From positions 372,001 to 436,000 of the forward strand of contig NZ_JARXVM010000001.1 in NCBI RefSeq assembly GCF_029892285.1: 64,000 nucleotides of DNA, written 5' to 3'. The DNA is from Rhizobium sp. SG_E_25_P2 (GTDB lineage Bacteria; Pseudomonadota; Alphaproteobacteria; Rhizobiales; Rhizobiaceae). The notes under the pieces are model-generated. The model did no database searches. It saw only the letters and a program-made list of their open reading frames with translations, and had not been told where the DNA came from. Numbering within the stretch: the stretch's first letter is position 1; every line of letters starts with the position of its first letter. Shown here piece after piece: positions 18,740 through 29,006 of this stretch. A program made the position numbers and the translations under genes.

Positions 18740-20533
18740 TCACGCCGATGATGGCTTTCGCTTGAACAGTCCCTTGAGATTGTCGAACAGCTCGATCTTG
18801 GCGCCGTGACGCTTCATGATGATGCCCTGCTGCAGCACCGACAGCGTGTTGTTCCACGCCCAGTAGATCACCAGACCCGCCGGGAACGAACCGAGCATGA
18901 AGGTGAAGATCAGCGGCATCCAGTTGAAGATCATCGCCTGCGTCGGATCGGGCGGCGTCGGGTTCATCCGCATCTGCACGAACATGGTGATGCCCATGAT
19001 GATCGGCCAGACGCCGAGCATCAGCGCATGCGGAGGCGTCCAGGGGATCAGGCCGAACAGATTGAAGATCGTGGTCGGATCCGGCGAAGACAGGTCCTGA
19101 ATCCAGCCGAAGAACGGCGCATGCCGCATTTCGATCGTCACATAGATGACCTTGTAGAGCGCGAAGAACACCGGGATCTGCAACAGCACCGGCCAGCAAC
19201 CGGCCACCGGATTGACCTTCTCTTCCTTGTAGAGCTGCATCATCGCCTGCTGCAGCGCCATGCGGTCGTCGCCATGCTTGGCTTTCAGCTCTTCCATCTT
19301 CGGCTGCAGCGTCTTCATCTTGGCCATCGAGGCGTATTGCCGGTTGGCGATCGGGAAGAAGATCAGCTTGACGATGACGGTCGTGCCAAGGATGGCGAGG
19401 CCGAAATTGCCGAAATAGTGGAACAGCCAGTCCATCAGATAGAACATGGGCTTGGTGAAAAAGTAGAACCAGCCCCAGTCGATCAGCTTGTTGAAATCCT
19501 GAACGCCGTATTTCTCTTCGTAACCTTCGATCACGGGCACCTGCTTGGCGCCGGCGAAAATCATCGTCGAGAAACTTTTGGTCTCGCCCGCGGCCACCGC
19601 CGTGGCGGCGTTTTCGCGATAATCGGCCTGATACAACGGCTGGCCGGTCTCGACATGCGAAAACTGCGAGGTGAAGGCGGAGTTCTTCTGGGGAACGATG
19701 GCCGCAGCCCAGTATTTGTCGGTAATGCCGAACCAGCCGCCCTGCGGCGCCTCGAACTTGGCGGGCTCGCTGCTGGCGCCGCTGAAGGTTTCTTCCTTCA
19801 GGCTGCCATCCATGACCCCGACATAACCTTCATGCAGAACCCATGCGGACGCATGCGTCGGCTGATTGTAGCGCACGACGCGACCGTAAGGGGTCAGAGA
19901 CAGCGGCGCGGCCGAGCCGTTCTTCACGCTGTCCTCGATCTGGAACATATATTTTTCGTCGACCGAGATCCGGCGGGTGAAGGTCACGCCTTCGGGATTG
20001 GTGTAGGTCAGCGTCACCGGCGTGGTCTGGGTCAGACGATTGTTGCCCTCCACAGTCCAGTTGGTCGTCATGCCGGGCAGGTTCTGCGCGCCGAGGAAAC
20101 CGAGTTCGACGAAATAGCCGTCCTTGGTGTTGCCAGGGCTGAACAGCGTGATGATCGGGCTGTCCTTGTCGATCGTCTCGCGGTAATTCTTGAGCCGGAG
20201 ATCGTCGAGCCGCGCGCCGGCCAGGCTGATCGAGCCGGTGAGCGAGGGCGTATCGATGATGATGCGGTCGGTCTGGGAAAGCGCCTGCTCGCGCGTCACC
20301 ACGGCCACCGTCTGGCCATTGGCGCCGGGGATGGGCTGGCCGGACTGATCGAGCGCGGGCGCCTGCGCCGCAGCCGGATTGGCCTTTTGCTGCAGGGCGA
20401 TTTCAGCCTGGCGCTGCTCCTCGATCTTCTGCTGGGCCTCCATTTTCGGACCCATGTAGAAGAACTGCCAGGCAAAGACGATCAGGACCGACAGAACGAT
20501 CGCGACATAATAATTACGGTTGTTTTCCATCAC
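18740..20533 (-). CDS. yidC: membrane protein insertase YidC
   Basis: 597 residues. An N-terminal signal-anchor helix ([18 protein letters not shown]) precedes a large periplasmic beta domain typical of Gram-negative YidC, then the five-helix core with [20 protein letters not shown] and a C-terminal helix ([17 protein letters not shown]). It inserts and folds inner-membrane proteins with or without SecYEG. Start at 20533 or the adjacent ATG at 20530; either overlaps the end of rnpA, indicating coupling. Confidence 0.96.
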   Translation of the reverse strand: MMENNRNYYVAIVLSVLIVFAWQFFYMGPKMEAQQKIEEQRQAEIALQQKANPAAAQAPALDQSGQPIPGANGQTVAVVTREQALSQTDRIIIDTPSLTGSISLAGARLDDLRLKNYRETIDKDSPIITLFSPGNTKDGYFVELGFLGAQNLPGMTTNWTVEGNNRLTQTTPVTLTYTNPEGVTFTRRISVDEKYMFQIEDSVKNGSAAPLSLTPYGRVVRYNQPTHASAWVLHEGYVGVMDGSLKEETFSGASSEPAKFEAPQGGWFGITDKYWAAAIVPQKNSAFTSQFSHVETGQPLYQADYRENAATAVAAGETKSFSTMIFAGAKQVPVIEGYEEKYGVQDFNKLIDWGWFYFFTKPMFYLMDWLFHYFGNFGLAILGTTVIVKLIFFPIANRQYASMAKMKTLQPKMEELKAKHGDDRMALQQAMMQLYKEEKVNPVAGCWPVLLQIPVFFALYKVIYVTIEMRHAPFFGWIQDLSSPDPTTIFNLFGLIPWTPPHALMLGVWPIIMGITMFVQMRMNPTPPDPTQAMIFNWMPLIFTFMLGSFPAGLVIYWAWNNTLSVLQQGIIMKRHGAKIELFDNLKGLFKRKPSSA

Positions 20534-20909
20534 TCTTTCCCGGTGGCCGGCTTTTCTTGTCCTGCCGGCTGGAGATGCGCGCGATAAGGGTTTTGCTCAA
20601 ATCATCGAAGGAAGCGGACATTGCCTCTCGATGGGCCACAATCACATAGTCGTGTCCCGGCTGCATTGCAAACTGCGCCTTCAGCCTGACCGCTTCTTTC
20701 AGGCGGCGGCGGATGCGATTTCGCTCCACCGAATTGCCTTGCTTCTTGGTGACGGTGAAGCCGACGCGCGGCGCGTCTTCGGGAGATTTGCGATCCAGGA
20801 CCTCGACGATGAAAAAACGGCCTCTGCGCCGCTCGCCCTCGCGCACACGCAAAAATTCCGGCCGGCTCTTCAGCCGACCGGCAGTACGAACATCTTTTTG
20901 GTTCGTCAT
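20514..20909 (-). CDS. rnpA: ribonuclease P protein component
   Basis: 131 residues. The RNR signature [17 protein letters not shown] is intact and [12 protein letters not shown] precedes it. The protein binds the RNase P RNA for tRNA 5' processing. A lysine/arginine-rich C-terminal tail extends over the start of yidC. It follows rpmH by 23 bp, the near-universal arrangement. Confidence 0.95.
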   Translation of the reverse strand: MTNQKDVRTAGRLKSRPEFLRVREGERRRGRFFIVEVLDRKSPEDAPRVGFTVTKKQGNSVERNRIRRRLKEAVRLKAQFAMQPGHDYVIVAHREAMSASFDDLSKTLIARISSRQDKKSRPPGKSDGKQP

Positions 20910-20932
20910 CAGTCCTTCGGGTCCGTCGCGCT

Positions 20933-21073
20933 TTACGCGGACAGAACCTTGCGGCCGCGATTGCGGCGAGCGCTGATAACCTTGCGGCCACCCTTGGTGG
21001 CGATGCGGGCGCGGAAGCCGTGACGACGCTTGCGGACGATCTTGGACGGCTGGTAGGTACGCTTTGTTGCCAT
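20933..21073 (-). CDS. rpmH: 50S ribosomal protein L34
   Basis: 46 residues, [19 protein letters not shown] followed by the [14 protein letters not shown] block, ending GRKVLSA. Highly basic, matching L34. It carries two extra N-terminal residues relative to the common alphaproteobacterial form. A consensus promoter lies about 110 bp upstream. Confidence 0.97.
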   Translation of the reverse strand: MATKRTYQPSKIVRKRRHGFRARIATKGGRKVISARRNRGRKVLSA

Positions 21074-21181
21074 TTATTTAATTACCGCGGAGTGCGGCCC
21101 TTCTTGATGAGCGTGTTTTGGATGTCGCACGGAAACGCGTTGGCCGCTTGCGCGGACCCGGCCATCCCGAACGTGGCCGGG

Positions 21182-21210
21182 CTTATAGGGAGAGACGCCG
21201 AGGAAGTCAA
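21182..21210 (-). promoter_or_regulatory. sigma70-type promoter of rpmH-rnpA-yidC
   Basis: On the minus strand TTGACT (21210-21205), 17-base spacer, TATAAG (21187-21182). It is close to consensus and predicts a leader of about 100 nt before rpmH. Confidence 0.75.
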
Positions 21211-21347
21211 CCTTTCGGCCGCATTTCAGCTCCGTTGCGGGGTTGCGGAATTCGCGCGGACCTTTACATGATGCTTAAGCATGAGGGGCGCTCGAAAGGC
21301 CCCGAAGGTAACTCCAGAGGACGGAGCGGCGATTGGCCCGGGATGGA

Positions 21348-22790
21348 ATGATTGCACAGGCGCCCGTCCGCGGCCTCGCTTTCGATGCGACGGCGGAAAC
21401 GCCGCCCGCCGCCCGCCTGTCCACCCGCATCCTCCTGCTGACCGTGATTTTCGTGATGCTGGCCGAAATCATGATCTTCGTGCCCTCGGTCACCGATATG
21501 CGGCTGTCCTGGCTGCGCGACCGGCTCAACACCGCCGCCGCCGCCGCCATCGTCATCGACGGCCTTCCGAACATCAAGCTGCCGCGCTCGCTCGAGGATT
21601 CGACGCTGATGGCCACCGGCACCAAGGCCATCGCCCTGCACAAGGAAGAACTGACCCGGATGATCGTGGTCTCCGAAGTGCCGCCGGCGGTCAACGCGCA
21701 ATATGACCTGTCGGCGGGAAGCTTCCTGACTAACGCCTATGACGCTTTCGCGACACTCGCCTGGGGCGGCGAGCAGGTGGTCAGCGTGCGCGGTCCGATC
21801 GGCGCGTCCGGCATGGAGATCGAACTGGTGATGAGCGACCGGGCGTTACGCCAGGCCATGCTCGTCTATTGCCGCGAAATTCTGTTCTTCTCGATCGTCA
21901 TCTCGCTGACCACGGCGGCGCTGATCTTCTTCACCATCAACCGCATCCTGATTCGCCCGATCGGCCGGATGACGGCAAGCATGCAGGGTTTCGCCGCCGA
22001 TCCCGGCAATCCCGGAGCCATCATGGCGCCGCCCGAGGGCCGCGACGAATTGTCGGTCGCCGCCCGCCATCTCGCCGCCATGCAGACGGAATTGCAGCGC
22101 ACGCTGAAACAGCAGAAAAATCTCGCCGATCTCGGCCTCGCCGTCTCCAAGATTAATCACGACATGCGCAATATCCTGTCGTCGGCGCAATTGATGTCGG
22201 ACCGCCTGACCGAACTCGGCGATCCCGTCGGCCGCGGCCTGTCGGCCAAGCTGGTGCGCACGCTCGGCCGCGCCATCAGCTACTCTTCGGACGTCCTCGC
22301 CTATGGCAGGGCGAGCGAAGCCGCCCCGCAGATCGGCCGGTTTGCGCTTGGCCCGCTCGTCGACGATGTCGGCGAAATTCTCGGCTTGGCCATGGAGGGG
22401 CCGATTCGCTTCATGAGCGACATCGACCCTTCGCTCGAAATCGAGGCGGATCCCGAACAGATGTTCCGGGTGATCTACAATCTCTGCCGAAATTCGCTGC
22501 AGGCGCTCGAATCGCATGAGGCTGACGACAAATGCATCCGCATCGGCGTCGCCGTCGTCGACAACCGCCTGAGGCTGGATATCGACGACAACGGTCCGGG
22601 CATGCCCGCCAAAGCGCGCGATCATCTGTTCTCCGCCTTCCGCGGCTCAACCCGCGCCGGCGGCGTCGGCCTCGGCCTGGTCATCGCCCGCGATATCGCC
22701 ATCGCGCATGGCGGAACGATCGCGCTTGTGGAAAAAAACGCTCCCGGCTGCCTGTTCCGGGTGGAAATCCCGCATCGCGCAGGGCTTTGA
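21348..22790 (+). CDS. HAMP-domain sensor histidine kinase
   Basis: 480 residues from the ATG at 21348; a TTG at 21333 with GGAG upstream is an equally possible start. Two membrane helices (about 25-45 and 180-205) flank a periplasmic sensor segment; HAMP follows (NRILIRPIGRMTASMQGFA). The phosphoacceptor motif is the unusual KINHDMRN, and the ATPase has N-box RNSLQALE, DDNGPGMP and GGVGLGLVIARDIA. No response regulator gene is adjacent, so the partner is unknown. The H-box lacks the HEx pattern of common HisKA kinases, pointing to a divergent HisKA subgroup. Confidence 0.88.
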   Translation: MIAQAPVRGLAFDATAETPPAARLSTRILLLTVIFVMLAEIMIFVPSVTDMRLSWLRDRLNTAAAAAIVIDGLPNIKLPRSLEDSTLMATGTKAIALHKEELTRMIVVSEVPPAVNAQYDLSAGSFLTNAYDAFATLAWGGEQVVSVRGPIGASGMEIELVMSDRALRQAMLVYCREILFFSIVISLTTAALIFFTINRILIRPIGRMTASMQGFAADPGNPGAIMAPPEGRDELSVAARHLAAMQTELQRTLKQQKNLADLGLAVSKINHDMRNILSSAQLMSDRLTELGDPVGRGLSAKLVRTLGRAISYSSDVLAYGRASEAAPQIGRFALGPLVDDVGEILGLAMEGPIRFMSDIDPSLEIEADPEQMFRVIYNLCRNSLQALESHEADDKCIRIGVAVVDNRLRLDIDDNGPGMPAKARDHLFSAFRGSTRAGGVGLGLVIARDIAIAHGGTIALVEKNAPGCLFRVEIPHRAGL

Positions 22791-22868
22791 GCCGTCCCGG
22801 AGCCGGTTTTTCGACCCCGCTCCGGAGACCCCCTCCCCGCTTTTATTGCATTTTTTTGAAAAAGACGC

Positions 22869-22897
22869 TTGCAATCCCAAAAGCCTCGCAGTAGTAG
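22869..22897 (+). promoter_or_regulatory. candidate promoter of tRNA-Arg
   Basis: TTGCAA (22869-22874), 17-base spacer, TAGTAG (22892-22897); predicted start would be about 30 bp before the tRNA. Partial consensus match. Confidence 0.45.
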
Positions 22898-22933
22898 AGC
22901 CGCACACCGCCGGACACGGCGGCGGATTGGCAA

Positions 22934-23010
22934 GCACCCGTAGCTCAGCTGGATAGAGCACCAGACTACGAATCTGGGGGTCAGGAGTTCGAATCTCTTC
23001 GGGTGCGCCA
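22934..23010 (+). tRNA. tRNA-Arg (anticodon ACG)
   Basis: 77 nt with encoded CCA. Acceptor GCACCCG pairs with CGGGTGC; D-arm AGCTCAGCTGGATAGAGC; anticodon stem CCAGA/TCTGG with loop CTACGAA giving anticodon ACG, where A34 would be deaminated to inosine by TadA to read CGU, CGC and CGA; T-arm contains GTTCGAATC. Confidence 0.97.
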
Positions 23011-23246
23011 CTTCCCTTCTTCTTTTCAATGAAATCAAAGTGTTGAAGGTCCTACAGCGTTGCTGACGCTGGCCTCTGGCTTTTGAGTTTCCCTTCCCCT
23101 GCTACGATTTCGCGTGTTGCGACACGCCGTTAACGACAGACGAAAAAATCCCCACCGCCGTCCTGCTCGGGCCTGTCCCGAGCATCTGCAACGGCTTGAT
23201 TTTGTTCACTGTCTTGGATCCTCGATGACGACGGAGCGGGGCGAAA

Positions 23247-23400
23247 CCCCTCCCCAACCCCTCCCCACAAGGGGGAGGGGCTTGCGCTGCCGCCCCCTCC
23301 AACCCCAAGAAACCTCGCCTCCGCTAGGCTGAACTGTGGGACGCCAGCGGCAGCTCCAAGTTAAGCCCCTCCCCTTGTGGGAGGGGTGGGGGAGGGTCTT
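23247..23400. repeat. large imperfect inverted repeat (palindromic element)
   Basis: The left arm (about 23247-23298) and the right arm (about 23345-23400) are reverse complements with few mismatches. Each carries CCCCTCCC-CACAAGGGG-AGGGGCTT-type sequence and inner GAGCTGCCGC/GCGCTGCCGC blocks. Each arm also folds on itself (CCCCTCCCC with GGGGGAGGGG at 23258-23280). The size and form resemble palindromic intergenic elements known in many Hyphomicrobiales genomes; copy number elsewhere is unknown. Confidence 0.75.
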
Positions 23401-23835
23401 CCTCAAAAAATCACCCTCCCGAAAATTTTTTCATCCCCCACCATCCCACGCCGCTTATCCTCATCTCGTCCCATCATCGGCTACACCGCGAGGCGTCGCG
23501 GCGAGATGGGGCCGGCGCTGGGGAAAGGGGGACGACGTGAACTCTCTTTCTCCGGGGCTTCGAGAAACGACGACCCCCGAACACTGGGGACTTGGCGTGA
23601 AAGCGTCCCCCCAGGGTGGCGTCTCGAAAGGGACGTTACAGTAAGGCCCGCTTTAGAGGCGGATTACCCGTAGGCTCGACCTGCGGCGACGAGCGTCAAG
23701 TTCGAGGCACAAACCGCCGAATGCGGGGCGCGATGAGCGTCATACTAACACTAAACAAACGAGGCGTTCTTCGCGCCCCGGCCGAGCCCGCATGGGCGAA
23801 GCGAGAAAATCATGCGGAACTCTGGGCGTGATGAC

Positions 23836-23864
23836 GCGGCGGAGCGATTTGGCGCGTCCGCCGC
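23836..23864 (-). terminator. stem-loop downstream of mutS
   Basis: GCGGCGGA (23836-23843) pairs with TCCGCCGC (23857-23864), loop 13 nt, starting 7 bp past the mutS stop. No U-tract, so termination would be Rho-assisted or the stem may protect the 3' end. Confidence 0.4.
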
Positions 23865-23870
23865 TTGCCC

Positions 23871-26585
23871 TCACCCCAACTGCTTCTTCAGCGCATAAAG
23901 CGCCTCCAGCGCCTCGCGCGGGCTCATGTCATCGGGATTGAGCGCCTTCAGCGCCGCCTCGACTTCAGAGGCCTTTTGCGCCTTGGGCTCATCACGCCTG
24001 ACAGCCGCCTGAAACAGCGGCAGGTCATCGATCAGCGTGGTCGCCGGGTTCTTGCGGTCGGCGTCTTCGAGGATAGTCAGCACGTCGCGGGCCCGCGCCA
24101 CCACCGAATCGGGAAGACCGGCGAGACGCGCCACCTGGATGCCATAGGAGCGGTCGGCGGCGCCGGGGCCAACTTCATGCAGGAACACCACGTCGCCATG
24201 CCATTCCTTGACGCGCATGGTGACATTGGCGAGACGGGCGAGCTTTTCCGACAGCACGGTCATTTCGTGGAAATGGGTGGCGAACAGCGAACGGCAGCGA
24301 TTGACCTCGTGCAGATGCTCGACCGCCGCCCAGGCGATCGACAACCCGTCAAAGGTCGAGGTGCCCCGGCCGATTTCATCGAGGATCACCAGCGAGCGCG
24401 GCGTCGCCTGATTGAGGATCGCCGCCGTCTCGACCATTTCCACCATGAAGGTGGAGCGGCCGCGCGCCAGATCGTCGGACGCCCCGACGCGGGAAAACAG
24501 CCGGTCGACCACGCCGATGCGCGCCTCCTCGGCCGGCACATAGGAGCCCATCTGGGCCAAAATGGCGATCAGGGCATTCTGGCGCAAGAAGGTCGATTTA
24601 CCGCCCATATTCGGGCCGGTCAGCAGCCAGACGCCGCCATTCTTCTCGCCGGCAAGCGGCGAGAGATCACAGTGATTGGCGACGAAAGGCGACCCTTGCG
24701 CCTTCTTCAGCGCCTGCTCGACCACCGGGTGGCGGCCGCCGCGAATGCAGAAATCGAGCGTATCGTCGACATGCGGCCGGCAATAGGCCTGCTCGTCGGC
24801 GAGCGTCGCCAGGCTTGCGGAGACATCGAGGACCGACAGAGCATTGGCCGCAGCCTTGATCACTTCGGCGGCGTCCACCACCGCCTTGACCATGCGATCA
24901 TAGGCGGCAAGCTCGATCGAAAGCGCCTTCTCCGCCGCGTTGGCGATACGGCTTTCGAGATCGGAAAGCTCGATCGTGGTGAAGCGCATGGCGCTGGCCG
25001 TGGTCTGGCGATGAATGAAGCGGGCGCGGCGCTCGGGCGTCTCGGTCAGCGCGCCTGAGGTGCCCGAGGTCAGTTCGATGAAATAGCCGAGGACATTGTT
25101 ATGCTTGATCTTCAGCGACTTGACGCCGGTCTCCTCGGAATAGGAGGCCTGCAGTCCCGCGATCACCCGGCGCGACTGGTCGCGGAGTTCGCGGAGTTCG
25201 TCGAGTTCGGGGATGGCGCCATCGCGCAGGAAGCCGCCGTCGCGTTTCAACAGCGGCAGGTCTTCAGCCAGCAGGCCGGCGAGAAGATCCTCAAGCGCGA
25301 AAGGCACGCCGCCAAGAGCTGCGACAGCCTGCATGAGTTCCGCCGGCAGCGCCCGTCCGGAAAGATGCGCGGCGGCGCCCCGCGCTGCGGCGAGGCCTGC
25401 GAGAATGGCGGCGAGATCGCGCGGGCCGCCGCGATCGAGCGCCAGCCGCGACAGAGCGCGCGGCATGTCGGGCGCGCGCCTCAATTCCGTGCGGAGCTCG
25501 TCGCGCAGCCGCGCCTCGTCGAGGAAGAAGCCAACCGCGTCAAGCCGCCCATTGATGATGTCGGGCTTGGTCAAGGGCGACATCAGCCGTTCGGTCAGAA
25601 GGCGCGCGCCCCCGCCGGTTACCGTGCGGTCGATGGCTTTGACCAGCGATCCCTCGCGAGAACCGGAAAGGGTGCGGGCAAGCTCGAGATTGGCGCGGGT
25701 GGCGGGATCGATGAACAGGGTGGAGGCGGTGCTTTCGCGCTCGGGCCGGCCGAGCGGCGGGCGTTCAGCGATCTGGGTCTTCTCCACATAGGCGATGGCC
25801 GCAGCGCCAGCAGCGAGCTCGGCGCGAGTAAAGCCGCCGAAGCCATCGAGCGTGCCGACAGCGAAATAGCGGGTGATGCGGGTCTCCGCCGTTGCGCTGT
25901 CGAACAGCACCGAAGGCTGCGGGCTGACGACGCGGCCGAGCACGTCGAACACGCCGCGCAGATCGACATCGTGGAACAGCTGGTCCGAAACGATCAGCTC
26001 CTTGGGGTCGATGCGCAGGATATCGGCCAGAAGACGCTGCAGCTCGCTCTCCGTGACGCGGAAGACGCCGGTGGAAATATCGATCCAGGCCAGCGCATAA
26101 ACAGGCCTGTCGCCGCCCTTGATGCGGGCAAGCGCCATCAGGTAATTGCTGTCGCCGGGATTGAGAAGTTTCTCCTCGGTGATCGTGCCGGGCGTGACCA
26201 GCCGCACCACGTCGCGGCGCACCACCGATTTCGCCCCACGCTTCCTGGCTTCGGCGGGATCCTCGATCTGCTCGCAGACGGCGACGCGATAGCCGAAGCC
26301 GATCAGCTTCTGCAGATAATCATCGGCGGCATGCACCGGCACGCCGCACATCGGAATGTCCTGGCCGAGATGCTGGCCGCGCCGCGTCAGCGTGATGCCG
26401 AGCGCGCGGGAGGCTTCGAGCGCGTCCTCGAAGAACAGCTCGTAGAAATCGCCCATGCGATAAAACAGCAGGCTGTCTGGATTGGCGGCCTTGATCTCGA
26501 TGAACTGTTCCATCATCGGCGTGGCGGAAAGGCGGCTTTCCTCCGACGCCAGCTGGGCGACCGTGAGCGCGTCGGTAATCGTCAT
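23871..26585 (-). CDS. mutS: DNA mismatch repair protein MutS
   Basis: 904 residues. The N-terminal mismatch-reading domain has the Phe-x-Glu motif in [15 protein letters not shown]. Connector, lever and clamp domains follow, then the ATPase with Walker [11 protein letters not shown] near residue 655, [12 protein letters not shown] and THFHEMT. It recognises mismatches and recruits MutL. The ATG at 26585 gives MTITDALTV; the frame continues upstream across the divergent maeB start and is not used. In many alphaproteobacteria mutS and malic enzyme genes are neighbours. Confidence 0.97.
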   Translation of the reverse strand: MTITDALTVAQLASEESRLSATPMMEQFIEIKAANPDSLLFYRMGDFYELFFEDALEASRALGITLTRRGQHLGQDIPMCGVPVHAADDYLQKLIGFGYRVAVCEQIEDPAEARKRGAKSVVRRDVVRLVTPGTITEEKLLNPGDSNYLMALARIKGGDRPVYALAWIDISTGVFRVTESELQRLLADILRIDPKELIVSDQLFHDVDLRGVFDVLGRVVSPQPSVLFDSATAETRITRYFAVGTLDGFGGFTRAELAAGAAAIAYVEKTQIAERPPLGRPERESTASTLFIDPATRANLELARTLSGSREGSLVKAIDRTVTGGGARLLTERLMSPLTKPDIINGRLDAVGFFLDEARLRDELRTELRRAPDMPRALSRLALDRGGPRDLAAILAGLAAARGAAAHLSGRALPAELMQAVAALGGVPFALEDLLAGLLAEDLPLLKRDGGFLRDGAIPELDELRELRDQSRRVIAGLQASYSEETGVKSLKIKHNNVLGYFIELTSGTSGALTETPERRARFIHRQTTASAMRFTTIELSDLESRIANAAEKALSIELAAYDRMVKAVVDAAEVIKAAANALSVLDVSASLATLADEQAYCRPHVDDTLDFCIRGGRHPVVEQALKKAQGSPFVANHCDLSPLAGEKNGGVWLLTGPNMGGKSTFLRQNALIAILAQMGSYVPAEEARIGVVDRLFSRVGASDDLARGRSTFMVEMVETAAILNQATPRSLVILDEIGRGTSTFDGLSIAWAAVEHLHEVNRCRSLFATHFHEMTVLSEKLARLANVTMRVKEWHGDVVFLHEVGPGAADRSYGIQVARLAGLPDSVVARARDVLTILEDADRKNPATTLIDDLPLFQAAVRRDEPKAQKASEVEAALKALNPDDMSPREALEALYALKKQLG

Positions 26586-26594
26586 GCTGTTCTT

Positions 26595-26636
26595 TTTGAC
26601 AAAGTTGGTCTGTTGTTCAATAAAGCTTTTGTCAAA
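26595..26636. promoter_or_regulatory. inverted repeat and candidate maeB promoter in the mutS-maeB intergenic region
   Basis: TTTGACAAA (26595-26603) and TTTGTCAAA (26628-26636) are exact reverse complements, 33 bp apart centre to centre, about three helical turns. The left copy includes a TTGACA -35 (26596-26601) with 17-base spacing to AATAAA (26619-26624), so it could drive maeB. The pair could be a dimer operator for the divergent genes. Confidence 0.45.
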
Positions 26637-26720
26637 GACTCTAGACGGATTGAGAACAAAGACAATAAGCGGCGCCGGCAAAACGGAACGCGCCCACAGA
26701 AGCCTTGAGGGAGGAACTTC

Positions 26721-29006
26721 ATGCCATCCGAGACAAAGCGCGACCGGACTCTGCCCACCGTCACCCGGCAGGAGGCGCTGGATTTCCATTCCATGGGCCG
26801 ACCCGGCAAGCTGGAGATCACACCGACCAAGCCGATGGCGACGCAGCGCGATCTTTCGCTGGCCTATTCACCGGGCGTCGCGGAACCCGTCAAGGCGATC
26901 GCCGAAGATCCCGCCACGGCTTATGACTATACGGCGCGCGGCAATATGGTGGCGGTGATCTCCAATGGCACCGCCATTCTCGGCCTCGGCAATCTCGGCG
27001 CGCTCGCCTCCAAGCCGGTGATGGAAGGCAAGGCGGTGCTGTTCAAGCGCTTTGCCGACGTCGATTCCATCGATCTCGAGATCGACACCGAGAATGTCGA
27101 CGAATTCATCAATTGCGTGCGCTTCCTCGGCCCCTCCTTCGGCGGCATCAATCTCGAGGACATCAAGGCGCCGGACTGTTTCGTCATCGAAAGCCGGCTG
27201 CGCGAAATGATGGACATTCCGGTTTTTCATGACGACCAGCACGGAACCGCCATTATCGCCGCCGCCGGCCTGATCAATGCGCTGGATCTGACGGGCCGCG
27301 ACCTTAAGACCACCAGGCTGGTCTGCAATGGCGCGGGCGCCGCGGCCATCGCCTGCATCGAGCTGATCAAGGCCATCGGCTTCAATCCCGCCAATATCAT
27401 CCTTTGCGACACCAAGGGCGTGGTCTATCAGGGCCGCACCGAAGGCATGAACCAGTGGAAATCGGCGCATGCGGTGAAGACCGACAAGCGCACGCTGATC
27501 GAAGCGATGGACGGCGCCGATGTCGTGCTCGGCCTGTCGGCCAAGGGCGCGTTTTCGGCCGAGATGATCCGCTCCCTGGCCGACAAGCCCATCATTTTCG
27601 CCATGGCCAATCCGGATCCGGAAATCACCCCGGAAGAGGTCGCCCGCATTCGCGACGACGCGATCATGGCCACGGGCCGGTCGGACTATCCCAACCAGGT
27701 CAACAATGTGCTGGGCTTTCCCTATATCTTCCGCGGCGCGCTCGATGTGCGCGCCTCGACCATCAACGAAGCGATGAAGATCGCCGCCGTGCGCGCGCTC
27801 GCCAATCTCGCCAAGGAAGACGTGCCGGATGACGTGGCCGCCGCCTATCAGGGCAACCGGCCGCGCTTCGGCGCCAATTACATCATTCCCGTGCCGTTTG
27901 ATCCCCGGCTGATCTCATCGATCCCGGTGGCGGTGGCGCAGGCGGCGATGGACACCGGCGTGGCGCGCAAGCCGATCGCTGACCTCGACGCCTATGCGCG
28001 GTCGCTCAACAGCCGACGCGACCCAATCGCCTCGACGCTGCAGCAGATCTATGAGCGCGTGCGCCGCCATCCCAAGCGGGTGGTGTTCGCCGAGGCCGAG
28101 GAAGAGCAGGTGATGCGGGCGGCCATCGCTTACGTCAACCAGCGGCTCGGCACCGCCATTCTGCTCGGCCGCGACGATGTGATCCTGGCGAATGCCGAAC
28201 GCGCCGGCATCGATCTCGCCCGGCCCGGCATCGAACTCATCAACGCCCGCACATCCACCCGCCGCGAGGTCTATGTCGACTATCTCTATGCACGGCTGCA
28301 GCGGAAGGGCTACCTGCATCGCGACGCCCAGCGGCTGATCAACACCGACCGCAACCATTTCGCCGCCTGCATGGTGGCGCTCGGCGACGCCGATGGCATG
28401 GTGACGGGGATGACGCGCAATTATTCGACCGCGCTGGAAGACGTCAGGCGCTGCATAGACGCCAAGCCTGGCCATCGCGTCATCGGCGCGTCCTTGGCGC
28501 TGTGCAAGGGCCGCAACGTGCTGGTGGCCGACACCGCCGTCCATGACATGCCGTCTTCAGAGGAACTGGCCGATATCGCCGAGGAAGCGGCCGGCCTCGC
28601 CCGCCGGCTGGGTTACGAGCCGCGCGTCGCCATGCTCGCTTATTCCACCTTTGGCCATCCCGAAGGCGAACGTTCGGAACGGCTGCGCGAGGCGGTCAAG
28701 ATTCTGGAAAAGCGTCGCGTCGATTTCGAATTCGACGGCGAGATGGCCGCCGATGTCGCGCTCAATCCGAAGCTGATGGAGCAGTACCCGTTCTGCCGTC
28801 TCTCCGGCCCGGCCAATGTGCTGGTGATGCCCGCCTTCCACTCGGCCTCGATCGCGACGAAGATGCTGCAGGAACTCGGCGGCTCGACGGTGATCGGCCC
28901 ATTGCTCGTCGGTCTCGACAAATCGGTGCAGATCGTCTCGATGGGCGCGAAAGACACCGATATCGTCAATATGGCGGCGATCGCCGCCTACAACGCCGGC
29001 TCCTGA
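26721..29006 (+). CDS. maeB: NADP-dependent malic enzyme with C-terminal phosphotransacetylase domain
   Basis: 761 residues. N-terminal malic enzyme domain with [14 protein letters not shown], TDGTxILGLGN-like [13 protein letters not shown], and [15 protein letters not shown](P)-binding [15 protein letters not shown] near residue 200. From about residue 440 a phosphotransacetylase-like domain follows ([15 protein letters not shown] to the end), as in rhizobial DME/TME and E. coli MaeB. It decarboxylates malate to pyruvate, linking the TCA cycle to gluconeogenesis or acetyl-CoA supply; the PTA part is regulatory in studied members. NAD versus NADP use cannot be decided. Its 3' end overlaps the convergent LysR gene by 19 bp. 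Confidence 0.95.
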   Translation: MPSETKRDRTLPTVTRQEALDFHSMGRPGKLEITPTKPMATQRDLSLAYSPGVAEPVKAIAEDPATAYDYTARGNMVAVISNGTAILGLGNLGALASKPVMEGKAVLFKRFADVDSIDLEIDTENVDEFINCVRFLGPSFGGINLEDIKAPDCFVIESRLREMMDIPVFHDDQHGTAIIAAAGLINALDLTGRDLKTTRLVCNGAGAAAIACIELIKAIGFNPANIILCDTKGVVYQGRTEGMNQWKSAHAVKTDKRTLIEAMDGADVVLGLSAKGAFSAEMIRSLADKPIIFAMANPDPEITPEEVARIRDDAIMATGRSDYPNQVNNVLGFPYIFRGALDVRASTINEAMKIAAVRALANLAKEDVPDDVAAAYQGNRPRFGANYIIPVPFDPRLISSIPVAVAQAAMDTGVARKPIADLDAYARSLNSRRDPIASTLQQIYERVRRHPKRVVFAEAEEEQVMRAAIAYVNQRLGTAILLGRDDVILANAERAGIDLARPGIELINARTSTRREVYVDYLYARLQRKGYLHRDAQRLINTDRNHFAACMVALGDADGMVTGMTRNYSTALEDVRRCIDAKPGHRVIGASLALCKGRNVLVADTAVHDMPSSEELADIAEEAAGLARRLGYEPRVAMLAYSTFGHPEGERSERLREAVKILEKRRVDFEFDGEMAADVALNPKLMEQYPFCRLSGPANVLVMPAFHSASIATKMLQELGGSTVIGPLLVGLDKSVQIVSMGAKDTDIVNMAAIAAYNAGS

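Larger units (their letters stand above)
23011..23870. other. 860-bp stretch with no convincing gene
   Basis: Between tRNA-Arg and mutS. Short open frames exist on both strands but lack ribosome sites and family resemblance. The stretch holds a C/G-rich inverted repeat (23247-23400), a stem-loop next to mutS (23836-23864), and a central part with several local palindromes. It looks like a dispersed intergenic repeat or decayed insertion next to a tRNA. I saw no integrase and no repeat of the tRNA 3' end. Confidence 0.65.

Noticed and set aside
23616-23831. 71-codon frame in the gene-free stretch after tRNA-Arg
   Set aside because: Reading is arginine-rich and without recognisable family or ribosome site; treated as part of a repeat-like non-coding region.
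22934-23870. Integrated island at tRNA-Arg
   Set aside because: No integrase and no second copy of the tRNA 3' end was seen in the window.
25101-26708. 535-codon plus-strand frame opposite mutS
   Set aside because: Composition artefact of a GC-rich coding strand; the mutS reading is fully conserved over the same DNA.
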